DNA of 64,000 bases from Lumbricus rubellus. Taxonomy: Eukaryota > Annelida > Clitellata > Crassiclitellata > Lumbricidae. The notes beneath the pieces are model-generated. The model saw nothing but the letters and a program-made list of their open reading frames with translations, had not been told where the DNA came from and did not search any database. Positions within the stretch are counted from its first letter, which is position 1. Each line of letters opens with the position of its first letter. A program made the translations under genes and the position numbers. The stretch is taken from contig OX243811.1 of the NCBI GenBank assembly GCA_945859605.1, positions 60,896,116-60,960,115 of the forward strand. Direction: 5' to 3'. This document shows positions 1-10,980 of the stretch, in pieces.

Positions 1-223
1 ATTATTGTCGGATCTAACTTATCGGGATTGACGCGTAACAGGCAGTCATATTAATTTTAGTTGACTCCTTCTTCACGCTTAAGGAACACATATTTAACCT
101 AACCCGCTCTTACTTTTTCGAGCCATCACACAATCAATCTCTCTCCTTCTGTCATTAATACCACAGTTCATGCGTTCGTCTGTTCCCGCATAGACTACTG
201 CAACTAACTTCTCATTGGCCTCC
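1..223 (+). mobile_element. L2/CR1-type LINE fragment, cut off by an LTR element
   Basis: Nearly identical to 6133-6356. In the better-preserved copy the frame reads like the conserved RT end of L2/CR1 LINEs: a DYCN box, then GLP and LQSVLN-like residues, then a degraded HWLP box. Here the homology stops at 223, where the TG of the 5' LTR begins. The stretch before about 100 has no readable frame. It is a 5'-truncated dead fragment. Confidence 0.7.
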
Positions 224-480
224 TGTCATAGGTAGGTAGCTAGGCATAGATATATATGGACACATATATAATATATATTTATTAAATTGAACTATGAACT
301 GTCAATCATGAACTATGACAGGACACACTGTGTCCTGATTGGACAATCTTAATATTGTAGGCGGAGCATATTTTTGTATTTGTATATAAATGTGTGAATA
401 TCATTAATAAAGTTAGTTGTACTGGAAACTGTTGAGTCAACTCGTGGCCTGTGGCCAACTACAAGTGAAAGTAGTTTACA
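224..480 (+). repeat. 5' LTR
   Basis: A 257-bp LTR beginning TGTCATAGG and ending AGTTTACA. It has a TATATAAA box at 383-390 and an AATAAA signal at 406-411, giving a plausible U3-R-U5 layout. It differs from the 3' copy at a few positions only (for example AATAAA versus AACAAA here, and CTCGTGG versus CTTGTGG). Confidence 0.9.
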
Positions 481-481
481 T

Positions 482-502
482 TTGGTGGCATCGTGGTGGG
501 AT
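482..502 (+). promoter_or_regulatory. Candidate primer-binding site
   Basis: Directly after the 5' LTR the sequence reads TTTGGTGGCATCGTGGTGGG. A TGG-initial stretch at this position is expected for tRNA-primed reverse transcription. I could not assign the tRNA. Confidence 0.5.
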
Positions 503-589
503 ACGAATGATCCCTGGCCACGCAAACCGAAGAGACTGTTGGAGATACTGTTGGAGTGTTGGAGAGACAGACTAGCAGCAAGTTGTTAT

Positions 590-877
590 CATGGGCGTCC
601 GCAAGGGGGCGCAAGTGCGCCCCCTAGATTTTCGCACAGTTGCACATAAATTTAGATTATTTGATTGTGATTGTTACAACGCGATTTTAGATGAGATTAT
701 CGATTCGTCCTACAAGTTGAACCTATCTATCTTTCTTTGGGCGCATAATGTATAGGTAGGCTTTAGGATTCTCTCGTGGTAATATGGAAATTCAAACTGT
801 CACCCATTAAATTTAGACCACGTGACAATTATTTAGACGTTTGCGCCCCCCTAGAAAAATTCCTGTGGACGCCCATG
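590..877. mobile_element. hAT-type non-autonomous element (288 bp)
   Basis: Ends CATGGGCGTCC and GGACGCCCATG are inverted repeats. The flanks carry a perfect 8-bp target duplication GTTGTTAT (582-589 and 878-885), the hAT signature. It lies in the untranslated leader of the LTR element, so it is younger than that insertion. No coding capacity. Confidence 0.9.
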
Positions 878-1641
878 GTTGTTATCTTGTCTGAGTCGTG
901 TACATGAGAGAAAGCCGTGTTGTGTCAACTACGTTGGTTGCATAACAGGGAGACGGCAACAGAAGGAGACGTCAACGAGTTCTGACGGAAAGAGAGACAA
1001 TTTAAAGTCAAGAAGTTGTCCAGTTTGAGTGGTCGGGTGGGACGATCCACAGAGCCGAACTCAGACAGGGGTGGTCAATCAGTTGTTGTTTGACGGGTGT
1101 TAGAAGGGCTGATCATATCTAGGTCTGACTAACACTTCGTCTAAACTTCTGTTGACGTGGGTTTGATTGCGGAAGTCGAGCTGATCAAGAAGATTCCGGA
1201 GGCCATGCTGATCAAGAAGATTCAGACGAAGCCGAGCAGACGGATCGTTCCTAGTCAACCGTGCCAGCAGAACCAAGGAGACAGACGATTCCGGAGTGCA
1301 GAGGACCAGTTCAACGACGATCCTACTTGAAGGACAGGTCAAGAACAAGTCAAGTCGATTCTTAGACGAGACGGAGCTACGACAAGAGTCAAGGTCTACC
1401 GTTCCTGTTGGTCTTCAAAGAACATAAGAAAAGAAGTTAAGTTTGGTTGTGCACTCGTGAATAATTGTGTGTGTGTGTGTGTGTGATTTTTAGTTGATGC
1501 ACTTGATGGTGATTTTGATTGTATTGTGATTTTGATTGTGTTGTGACTTTGATTGTGTTGTGATTTTCACTGTGTGGTGATTTTGTACTTTGGTGAGGAT
1601 TTTCATTGTGTTGTCATTTTGTGCTTGATTTGTATAACAAA
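878..1641 (+). other. Leader region of the first LTR element
   Basis: Non-coding leader between the hAT insertion and the gag start. It has GT-rich simple sequence (about 1464-1482) and degenerate TTGTGATTTTGATTG repeats (about 1500-1600). I see no gene in it. Confidence 0.6.
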
Positions 1642-2281
1642 ATGGAAGGTCTTGCAAGTGAAAGACGGGCAGAAATGGATAGTATGTCTACCGAGAAGGT
1701 GAGACATGTGTTGAGGAAGTATGGAAAGTCGCAAGATGAATTGTTTTTACTTGATCGTGAGGCACTGTGTGAGGAATTGGCCAAGGCATGGATTGCAGAA
1801 GAAGGAGAAATACAAGTAGGTAGGCCTACGTATGCTGATTATGGAGAAGACAGCAGAGTGTCAGAAGAAGAAGAATATACGCCTGGGAGGATGAGTACCG
1901 GCAGAGAAGAGAGATCGAAAATAGAGGAGATGGCTTTGAGGAGAGAAGAGAGAAGAGAGGAATTGGCTCTGAGAGAGATGGCATTAAGGAGAGAGGAAAT
2001 GGAAATGAGAAAAGAGGAGATGGCATTTCAGAAACGACAATTACATGTAGAAAATATGGAGAAGGTTTGGAAGAAGCAGGAAGAACAGAATGCGGCAGAA
2101 AGATCAAAATGGAGAGAGCGTGAAGAGGAAAGATTGAAAAGAAAAGAGGAAAAGGAAGAGAGGATGGAGAAGGAAATGTTTGAAGCGAAGAAGAAGAAAG
2201 AGAAGGAGGACGAGTCTCCGGTAAGCAAAATAAAGAAACTAGGTGATGCCATGAAACATGTGTTACCGATAATGCCGGTAA
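1642..2281 (+). pseudogene. gag: gag, N-terminal part (coiled-coil rich)
   Basis: Reads from the ATG at 1642 for about 213 codons. The first 80 residues are mixed; roughly residues 90-200 are extremely Glu/Lys/Arg/Met-rich heptad-like sequence, a predicted coiled coil for capsid-precursor assembly. At about 2270-2283 the frame breaks. The homologous gag core continues in another frame from 2283, so a one-base indel separates the halves. The ATG was chosen because it starts a clean frame after the leader, with an A at -3. The upstream extension to 1606 lacks an ATG. Confidence 0.75.
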
Positions 2282-2282
2282 T

Positions 2283-4242
2283 TTGGCAGAAATACCTCTT
2301 TATTTCGAGACTGTTGAAAACGCATTTCAAAGTTTTAAAGTTGACAAGGAGTTTTGGGTGAAGTTATTGCTACCCTTGATGTCTTACAAAGCTCGAGCGG
2401 TGTTGAATAGACTATCGTACAAGGATCATGATGATTATGATCGTGTGAAGGATTATATTCTGAGAGAATTTAAGTTAACACCCATGGAGTACAGAACCAA
2501 ATTCATTGAGGCTAAGAAATCTTCTGATGAAACATTTGTTTTGTTTAACACGAGGTTAAAGAACCTGTTTAATTATTATTTACGCAGCAGGGATGTCAAG
2601 CAGAGTTTTGAAAAACTCTTTGATTTAATGGTTGCTGATAGACTAAAAGAGGTGCTGGCACCTGGTCCATTGCAATTTGTTTTGATGAAGGAAGGAACAG
2701 ATTGTCTATCATCTGATGCGATTGCAGACTTAGCTGACCTTCATGTCAATAACAAAATTGGTTATGTGGGTCCATCAAAACCACCAGAGAATCATTTTTA
2801 CCAGAGTAAGGATCAAGGTAACAGAGAATGGAAAGACAGAGGTTTTGGGAAGGAAAAGGCATTTTCAAGTAAGTATGTAAGATCTGAAGTGAAGAAGGAT
2901 TTCGCAGAAAACAATGAGAGAAAATGTTGGAACTGCGGTGAGAAATCACACATAAGGAAAAATTGTTGGAAAAAGAAACAGGAAGCAGTTTCATCCAGGG
3001 CGTGTGCGCTAGAAAAAATAGTGAGGCCGATGGTAGGCCTACAGGTGATTAACAGACCCGAGGAATTCAGTGAGGATGAGGATGAAGATGTGAGAGAGAT
3101 AGAGACTGAACCGAAGATCGTAATGAAATGTGTTCTGGAGAAAGAGGAGAAGGTGGAACAGAAAGTAAGTAAGATTAAGGGAGAAAAGGATGTGAAATGT
3201 TTTCAGTCTAAAGTGGTGCTGAAAAAGGCAACCTTACAGCATTTAGACATTGAACTGAAGGTGAATGGGAGTCAGCAGGTGAAAGCCAAGGCGCTAGTGG
3301 ACAGTGGGACGGAAATTCCAGTTTTGAGCAATGATTTGATTAAAGGATTGCCTGTTGAGGAAATGGGTCAAGTGAACCTTCAATGTGCAGCTGGAAAACC
3401 TGTTTTAGCAAAATTGGTGAAGATCGAATTGAGGCTAGCTTATGACAGTCTTGTTGACAATTCTAAACTGGTGAACATAGGACCATACATGCAGTGTTTA
3501 TGCGCGGTTGTGGAGAATATGTCAGGCAGGGAAACATTTTTGTTACACCCTGAACTGATTGCTGAACTGAGAGCATTGCCACAAATTCCTATTTTAGACG
3601 CTCAAATTCAGTCAAATATGATGACGCGATCACAACTTAAAAGGGCTGAACAGATGAGTAAGGAAGTAAGCCTAGTTGAAGAGCCAAAAGTTTTAGATAA
3701 AACTGAAATGACAGAATATCCAAGCGTAAGTCTATTTGACTCGGCAAAACATGAAAGTATTGCAGATAAAACTGCATTGGCACAACAAAAGCCGGAACAG
3801 GTATCAGCGCATCATCAATTGCAGCAGACTGTAGGTGTATCAGATTCTATGGTCTTTGCCAAACAACAACAAGCGGATGTGTCGCTACGGAAATGGCTTG
3901 ATTTGGCAAAAGAAGAGAATTCAGATTTTTGTTTGTGTAATGGTCTGTTATATCAACGAACAAAGATAACAGGACAGCCTGGACAGGTTGTGTTACAACT
4001 GGCTGTGCCCTGGCAGAGGCGACAGAAGATTAAAGAATTGGCTCACGACGGTCATTTCCCTGAAGATAAAACTCTAGAGAAGATAAGTCTAACTTTTATC
4101 TGGCCCGGAATTGAAAACGAAAGCAAAGAGTGGTCTGCATCCGATACTGATTGCCGACTAAAAGCCAGAAATGTTGTGTTAGATCAAGTGCCAGATGACA
4201 CGACTGGGGTAGCTCTTTACTTACTAGTCTATGGAAGGTTAC
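2283..4242 (+). pseudogene. gag-pol: gag core - protease - start of integrase (internally deleted)
   Basis: Continues gag after the frameshift. The capsid core resembles the retrotransposon gag family (YFETVENAF, then WVKLLLPLMSYKA). A CCHC knuckle, CWNCGEKSHIRKNC, sits at about 2927-2968. An aspartic protease motif LVDSGTEIP is at about 3295-3320. Then follow, directly, an integrase-type spacer and zinc-binding segment (HDGHF, KT, WPG at about 4040-4110) and part of late integrase (VYGRLP). The DDE catalytic core between the WPG box and the late part is missing, and no RT lies between protease and integrase. The frame is interrupted at 4243 by a hAT element. Confidence 0.8.
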
Positions 4243-4673
4243 CAGGGATGCCACTCTAAATTTTGAAAAAAGGTCAGATCGGGCGGAAAAAAAGGCTAGA
4301 AAAGGCTAGATCGAGAAGTTTGGAGAAAATACATGGATTTTTTGATTTTTCGCGCTTGAAATTCAAATTTCTGATGACCTTTTTGAGTCATCCGACCAAA
4401 AGTTGCTTCCTTTCCCGAGAAAAATTTCTGATGCCTTTTTTTAGTCTTTTACTCCAAAATAAATCTATAACTTTGGGGTCCGTATTCACAACATTTTCGA
4501 CTTTTTTCACGTCTTTTGTGCATTTTCACCTAGCAAAGCCAATTTTTATGCGTAAAAAGTGGAAAAAACCACCGTGTGAAAAAAAGGCTAGATCCTGACA
4601 AAAAATCCTAGAAACCTAGATTAGGCCGAAAAAACCTAGATCTAGGTGGAAAAAGCTATGAGTGGCAACCCTG
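4243..4673. mobile_element. hAT-type non-autonomous element (431 bp), family 1
   Basis: Ends CAGGGATGCCACTC and GAGTGGCAACCCTG form imperfect inverted repeats. A perfect 8-bp duplication AAGGTTAC flanks it (4235-4242 and 4674-4681). A second member is at 42605-43014. It contains two copies of the GATGAC/T-run/GTCATC module (4372-4392 and a degenerate one near 4430) and repeated AAGGCTAGA words. It splits the integrase frame; the reading resumes on the other side as RGPL, a typical late-integrase motif. Confidence 0.92.
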
Positions 4674-4681
4674 AAGGTTAC

Positions 4682-5429
4682 CACGGGGACCTTTGACAAT
4701 AGGCCTACTGAAGGAATCGTGGGCAAATGAAAATACATTTTCACCAGATTTAGGGAACAAACCCTTAGAATATTTGGAGAAACTGAAACAAAATTTATCA
4801 GAAGCTTTGAAAATTGCTGGTATGCATGCTCAGTTGAAGCAAGATGCTACGTGCAAATCCTTTGAACCGGGAGACAGTGTTATTGTTTTGTACCCAAACT
4901 CAAATAACAAATTGATGTCCAGATGGTATGACCCTTGTAATATTTTGCAGATAGATTACAAACAACTTGAACAATTGACTGTCACACAACAAACACAATT
5001 GCTGAATGTTTTAAATAAATACACTGACTGTTTTTCTGACAAACATGATTTTTGTATTGTCGTAGAACGTGAAGTTAATCTGCTGCCTGAGTTTGTACGA
5101 AAAGAGTTTTCTGCCTATCACATACCACTGATGTATCGGTCGGAAGTCGAGAGACAGATTTCTGAACTCATCGCTATGGGCATCGTGACGCAAGCAAGCA
5201 GCCCATTCGATGACATGGGATGAACGATGACCATCTCAATCATTTTATTGTGTTATCTTAATGCAGAACGATGATAAAGTATAATCTGACTCTCAGTTTA
5301 AATAAGAGTGAATTTGATAAACATGAAGTCAAATTTAGTGGTAATGTGATTGGTTTAGGTCAAGGGAAAATAAACCCTGATAAAATAAAGGCAATGTTAG
5401 ATAGGTCTAGACTGTATGTAGAGAAGTAA
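4682..5429 (+). pseudogene. pol: Integrase C-terminus followed by RT remnants
   Basis: The first part resembles the end of Ty3 integrases (RGPL, LKESW, then the FEPGDSVIVL and W.DPC boxes). It runs on into a reverse-transcriptase N-terminus: NKYTDCFSD, then YRSEVERQISEL and GIVTQASSPF. A stop follows at about 5221. RT similarity resumes at about 5280-5400 (LNKSEF, EVKF, NPDKIKAML), so the palm with the catalytic YxDD box is lost. No RNase H is seen. The adjacency of integrase end and RT start in one frame is the evidence for the Gmr1-like order. Confidence 0.75.
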
Positions 5430-5582
5430 TGTAATGTAATGTACATATGGATCCAGGGAAAACATATGTAGTAGATAATTAGTTTTTATTTGTAATTATT
5501 ATTGTATTGGTTTTACATATTATATTTAAGTTTACAAATTGTTATGATTTGCAAACTTAAAAAACAGAAAGATTAGAGGTAA

Positions 5583-5839
5583 TGTCATAGGTAGGTAGCT
5601 AGGCATAGATATATATGGACACATATATATTATATATTTATTAAATTGAACTATGAACTGTCAATCATGAACTATGACAGGACACACTGTGTCCTGATTG
5701 GACAATCTTAATATTGTAGGCGGAGCATATTTTTGTATTTGTATATAAATGTGTGAATATCATTAACAAAGTTAGTTGTACTGGAAACTGTTGAGTCAAC
5801 TTGTGGCCTGTGGCCAACTACAAGTGAAAGTAGTTTACA
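5583..5839 (+). repeat. 3' LTR
   Basis: 257 bp, aligning end to end with 224-480 and with few differences. It is preceded by a purine-rich run (AGAAAGATTAGAGG) that could serve as polypurine tract. It ends TTTACA and is followed by TGCAATCGG, not by the sequence that follows the LINE breakpoint in the intact copy. Confidence 0.9.
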
Positions 5840-6132
5840 TTGCAATCGGAAATGTCTCTTCTTCGAGCTCCAATCCAATATGCCATTACCCCGTCAGTTT
5901 TATTATCAGGAAATCTGTTTTGTGTTCGCGGACAAACTAGAAAAGTATATATAATACGTACTGTACAGTGTAGACTTACACAGCTTTAGCATGTTTAACA
6001 GCCATTAGGTAATTTTATAATTGTATTTTTGGGCTGCCCACAATATTTGCATCGATATAGCCTATAAGAGAAAAATTACACGATAATCATTGAGTCTCTA
6101 TTAGTCTCGTTTCAGGTCTCTTTCTGTTCTAT
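5840..6132. other. Unassigned segment between the LTR and the second LINE copy
   Basis: No gene or recognised repeat. It is not the expected flank of the LTR element. The duplication finding predicts that a copy of it lies just left of position 1. Confidence 0.4.
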
Positions 6133-8110
6133 AATTATTGTCGAATCTAACTTATCGGGATTGACGCGTAACAGGCAGTCATATTAATTTTAGTTGACTC
6201 CTTCTTCACGCTTAAGGAACACATATTTAACCTAACCCGCTCTTACTTTTTCGAGCCATCACACAATCAATCTCTCTCCTTCTGTCATTAATACCACAGT
6301 TCATGCGTTCGTCTGTTCCCGCATAGACTACTGCAACTAACTTCTCATTGGCCTCCCAAAACAACGTCTTTTCCCTTTTCAATCAGTCTTGAATGTCTCG
6401 CGTAGGCAAGACTCATATCCCGAATTCCTCGCTTTGCGCATATTTCTACTTATTATTATAATTGTGCTTGAAATATGACACTGGTTTCCTATCACTTCAC
6501 GCATTCACTACAAGATCATCTGCCTGGCCTCCAGAGCACAGCAGGGGAATACCCCTAAATAGGGCCTACCTCTCAATTGGAAAATTTTCGCACCACGAAT
6601 AGGTGCACTAGGAAGTTGAGAGAGAGATCGACATGATCAAGGATGAGGAGTGAGTAAAAGAAAGATGGAGTATGCGGAGAAATTATACAGTAAAGATGAG
6701 AGGGGTAAAAGATGAACAGCTTTACCAGATGAACTATGAACGGGAACCAGCAATAATGGAGAGCGAAGACCCTGAAAGAGATGGGAATACCAAGGCACCT
6801 CATCTTGCTCCTCGAGTGTTTATACGAGAACCAAGAAGCAATATTCAGGACGGAATACGAAGACACCAAGAAATTCTAAATCGGAAAGGGGTGAGGCAAG
6901 GATGCATAGCCTACTGTCCCCGATTCTGTTTAACTTAGATGCAGAAAGAATAGTACGGATGGCGGAACTGGAGGAAGCGGAGAAAGGAGTGAGGATAGCA
7001 GGGAAGATAATAAAGAACCTAAGGTGTGCTGACGACACGACACTCCTGGCGGGAAGGAAAGATGATCTCGCAGAGCTCATAAGACAACTAAGGAAGGAAA
7101 GTGAAAAGGCAAGGCTGTAGGCCTACTTCAACATCAAAAAGACTAAGATCATGACGACGGGGAATGAAATACGTTTGAGGTGGATGGGGGAAGGCATAGA
7201 GCCTAGAGGTCGCGGCAAATTTCTCGTTTCTGGGTTTCTTAATAGAAAGGAAAGGCAGATGCGAAGGGGAAGTGAGGAAGAGAATTGCACTTGGCAAATC
7301 CACAATGCAAGAAACGAGAAAGATAGAAGAACATTATTATGTGAGCATGAAGACAAAGACACACCTAATCGAAACAATTATAATTTTTCCCTCATAGTAC
7401 TAGCCTATACGGGAGCGAAAAGTGGACAAGGACGAAAAGGTTGGAGGACAAAATATCTGCGTGTGAAATGTGGATATGGAGGAATCTCCTGGGGATATCA
7501 TGGAGGGATAAAACAACAAAAGATATCAGTCCTTGAGGAGCTAGAAATTTTAAGAAGGGGCATGTCATTAAACCAACGAGCCATAAGGCAAAAACTGACG
7601 TACATGTATGTTTTGGCCATGTGATGCGCGCGGATGGATTGGAGAAGGCGGTGATGTTGCCATGGCGTGTGGAGAGGGCACGCGGAAAGAGTACGACCGA
7701 GGACTAGATCGATGGAGGAGGTACACATGAGAACAGCGATGAATCTCGCACAGCTGAAAGAGGCGACAATGGATAGAAGAGAGTGGCGAGGTCTGGTCAT
7801 GGCGATCGCAAGGGTTCTACGAATCGACGGCGCAAGGTGACCTCTCAAACTATACGCAAAGGCCCTTATCGGCATCATCATCTCGCTCAGTGAGTCCTAA
7901 AGATCATTTTGATCTGTGTGTTCCCAGAACTAGGACTGCTCTTGCCCAGCATCGGGCGTTTGCTGTGGTTGGTCCCACCATTTGGAATGACCTGCCTCCT
8001 GCACTACGGGCAGGACTCGTTTTTCCTTGTCAGTTTCTCGTTCTGAAAAAAACTTCTTTCCCGAGATTTATGTGCTGAATGGTCATTCTTCGAGAGGCGC
8101 TATATAAATG
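6133..8110 (+). mobile_element. L2/CR1-type LINE, 3' part, interrupted by an RTE-like LINE
   Basis: The first piece, 6133-6567, repeats 1-223 and continues past it (GLPK, LQSVLN-like, then a degraded HW.P box). The second piece, 7849-8110, reads as the C-terminal tail common to L2/CR1 ORF2 proteins: CVPRTRTALAQHRAFAVVGP and WNDLPPAL. It ends in GAGGCGCTATATAAATG (8092-8110), a typical L2-like 3' end. The two pieces are separated by the insertion at 6577-7839. Frameshifts and stops make it a dead copy. Confidence 0.8.
6577..7839 (+). mobile_element. RTE-like LINE, 5'-truncated, inserted in an L2/CR1 LINE
   Basis: A perfect 9-bp duplication ACCTCTCAA (6568-6576 and 7840-7848) flanks it. The broken frame reads GVRQGC then LSPILFN, then the RT active-site region LRCADDTTLLAG at about 7020-7050, where the Tyr of the usual YADD is Cys. 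Next comes KESEKARL followed by KKTKIM. The C-terminal part (HVMRADGLEKAVM region, near 7620) and the tail at 7700-7839 are degraded by frameshifts. The 3' end (GACGGCGCAAGGTGA) resembles 52395-52433. Confidence 0.8.
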
Positions 8111-9120
8111 TATAGATGCAATACAATTACTTGGTTTTTCACTGCAGGTCTATACGTTTTGGTAATCAAACATCGGATTATGCACCCACTTAATGTAGGG
8201 CCCCATGTCGACGAGATACTGGGAGCCTGTGTACTAGTGTGTAGGCTAAGTTTGCTTCAGTCCCGGCGGCTTATTTCCAAAATGTACATGGCAGCTGCAA
8301 CCAGCCAATCACATAGGGGAATACAATATGGAAGAGGCGGAGACCGTAGAGGGAGGAGGTTGTCGAGTACAATTTCTGACCATCCCTTTTTATGCGGTCA
8401 ACAACACGTGTGTGTGTCGGCAGGCTCTGACGATTTTAGACGAATTGCAATGTAAAACGTTTAAAATTTCTTACAAATGACTACATTTTGGAAAAAAAAG
8501 CGTCCCGGCGGGTATTACGCGCAAATAACCTACATCCAAAAACCTCGCGACGGATGTCTCAAAATTTCGAAGTGTACAACCTTACCGTCTACACTGTGTT
8601 CGAGGTAACCACACCTGCTAGACCGCTTTACGCCGCTCTTGCCTTATGGGGTTTCAACACCCGCCGATCGACATATTCTTGAGCCAGTTCATTAGAAAAC
8701 ACCATAAACCTCTCTAACAGGTTGTGCAACAGTTGCAAGGTGAGTCAGTTTAGCTGAGGACCGGCTACTATAATTATGCGGCCAGGAGCGGATCCTAAAA
8801 AGAAATTGGTGTAGGCCTATATTTCCCCCTCCGCTCCTGCCCTTATGCCCATGACTGCAACGAACAGCAATTGATGTAGAAACTCAAAGATCCCTTATTT
8901 GCATTTCGTCATTTATACATGTACATTATAGATCTTCGTTTTGTATTTTTGCTTAGAACATCATTGAGGCACGTGTCCCAATTGCCCCCAGAGTTTACTG
9001 AGTGTATACAAGTAGGCCTATGCCAACAATTTATTAATGTTCTGAAACCAAGAAATTAATTGATATTGTTCTTAGAAGACATCACTTTCTTGCACATTGA
9101 AGTCATCAGCAATCCGGCAT
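8111..9120. other. Intergenic, no gene seen
   Basis: Open frames here are short, lack family motifs and show no splice pattern I trust. A few TAGGCCTA words are present. Confidence 0.5.
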
Positions 9121-9122
9121 TA

Positions 9123-9693
9123 GGGGAGACCGGGGTTATATGTTACAATTTTCACTTTTTTGTAAATTGGCTGTTCCTTAGCACCTCAGTTTTCCTAAGA
9201 CCAAGGGGGTTTAATACTTCAATATGTCACACAGAAATTGGTCACAGTAGATTGTGCTAATAGTTAATGATTTGTGTGCAATATTGGTTTTAGGCAGACC
9301 ACTTGAATGTAACAAATAACCCCGATAGCGGGGTTACATGTTACATTCCCCGGGGTTGCATGTTACACATGTATAATTGACATTCTTACAGTAAATGTAA
9401 AGTGATTATTAAACAGGAACATCACTAATAACATAAAAGATTATTCTAACTGATTAGGCCTATGCAAAGTCGGAAGTTCTTCAGCAGTTGATGAAAAAAA
9501 CGACGAAACAAAAACTAAACTACTAGTTAAAAAAAAAATCAGCTACATCGATTTACTTAAGCTTAGGCCTAGTCAGAGTTATACTAGTTGTGTCACATAT
9601 AATAATCGTTTCCATCAGTGCAATTGCATTATGTATGTATGTATGTATGTATGTATGTATGTATGTATGTATGTATGTATGTATGTATGTATG

Positions 9694-9724
<31 letters not shown>

Positions 9725-10734
9725 CTATGTATGTATGTATGCATGCATGCATGCATGCATGCATGCATGTATGTATGTATGCATGCATGCATGCATGCAT
9801 GCATGCATATATGTATGTATGTATGTATGTACGTGTGTACGTATGTACGTATGTATGTATGTATGTATGTATGTATGTATGCATGTATGTATGTATGTAT
9901 GTATGTATGTATGTATGTATGTATGTATGTGTGTATGTATGTATGTATGTATGTATGTATGTATGTATGTATGTATGTATGTATGTATATTATGTATGTA
10001 TGCAAATTTGCATATATCTATGTATGTATGTATGTATGTATGTATGTATGTATGTATGCATGCATGCATGCATGATTGTATGTATGCTTGCATGCATATT
10101 TGTATATATGCACATATGTATGTAGGTAGGTATGTAATTATATATCTGCATAATCGTGTATCTGTGTAATTATGTATATATGTAGGCCTACTGTGTCCAT
10201 GTATGTACGCAAACGTGTATATGTAATTATGTTTAATGTAGGAATGCATGCATGTGTGATATCTATTTGTAATAATGCACATAGATAGCACACATAACAT
10301 ATAGCCTATGGGCTATAGGCTGTTACACATGTAACATATAGCCCCTTGGCACATGTAACATATAGCCCCGAGGGACATCTTTGGAAACAAAAAGATTTTA
10401 CATATACAACAGTCAAGCTACATCGCTAGTAATGTTCTGTTTATAAACACATATCATCATGCCACCAACACGCCGAATGTGACAACCGAAGTAGTCAAAC
10501 TGGCCACAGAAATTACAAAAGTGCGCAATTACCTTTGAAAAAAATATCAGGTCAAAAACCGTTTTTTTACCATAAATTGGTCACGCTGCCAAATAAATCA
10601 ACAGCTCCGCCACTATACCTGCAGGCTAACTGTGCGCATGCACTAGAACATAGATATACGCTACAAATAAGTAAACAACATATATACAATCGTTGTAACA
10701 TATAACCCCTGTAACATACAGCCCCGGTCTCCCC
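9123..10734. mobile_element. TA-flanked inverted-repeat DNA element A
   Basis: Ends GGGGAGACCGGGG and CCCCGGTCTCCCC are perfect inverted repeats flanked by TA on both sides (9121-9122, 10735-10736). The word GGGGTTAYATGTTACA and its complement recur at both termini, near 9311-9360 and near 10321-10371. No transposase frame is seen. It shares terminus and layout with 20962-22852 and the GGGGAGA terminus with 53137-54209. The TA flank fits a Tc1/mariner-like mechanism, but the superfamily is not proven. Confidence 0.75.
9628..10135. repeat. ATGT tetranucleotide microsatellite with GCAT blocks
   Basis: About 500 bp of (ATGT)n with internal runs of (GCAT)n at about 9740-9768, 9780-9808 and 10056-10075. 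It lies inside element A. All long open frames here are artefacts of the repeat. Confidence 0.97.
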
Positions 10735-10980
10735 TACATATAAAACACATTTAAAAATCATTTATATCCTTCCACCCATTTTGGGGGTAACCCATGGTTG
10801 GAATTTGGCCGAATTTGGATAGACCTAGGCCTATGTTATTTATCAAATCATTCTGAGCAGCAGACCGTTTAAAAACTTCTGAAGCAATTTTGCCCAGGTC
10901 AAACTGTAAATGGCCTAGAGTAGGACCTAGACTATAATTATGTAGCCTATTCATGCAGAAGGGGAAAAATCATAGTTTAC

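Larger units (their letters stand above)
224..5839 (+). mobile_element. Decayed Ty3-type LTR retrotransposon, Gmr1-like domain order
   Basis: Two 257-bp direct repeats (224-480 and 5583-5839) start TG and end CA and enclose gag, protease, integrase and RT remnants. The order read along the plus strand is gag, CCHC knuckle, protease, integrase zinc region, integrase C-terminus, then RT. Standard Ty3 elements have RT before integrase; the order seen here is known for Gmr1-like elements of deuterostomes. The integrase catalytic core and the RT palm are missing, gag has a frameshift, and two hAT elements (590-877, 4243-4673) have inserted. No target-site duplication flanks the LTRs: cctcc on the left, tgcaa on the right. 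It cannot be autonomous. Confidence 0.85.

Noticed and set aside
1826..2330. Two minus-strand frames of about 93-100 codons
   Set aside because: Shadows of the Glu/Lys-rich gag coiled coil, read as Ser/Phe/Leu-rich on the other strand.
4263..4598. 111-codon Lys/Phe-rich frame after the integrase segment
   Set aside because: It lies entirely inside a hAT element with clear ends and target duplication.
9553..10300. Long open frames of Met-Tyr-Val-Cys or Ile-His-Thr repeats on both strands
   Set aside because: They are translations of the ATGT microsatellite; no start, splice or domain evidence.
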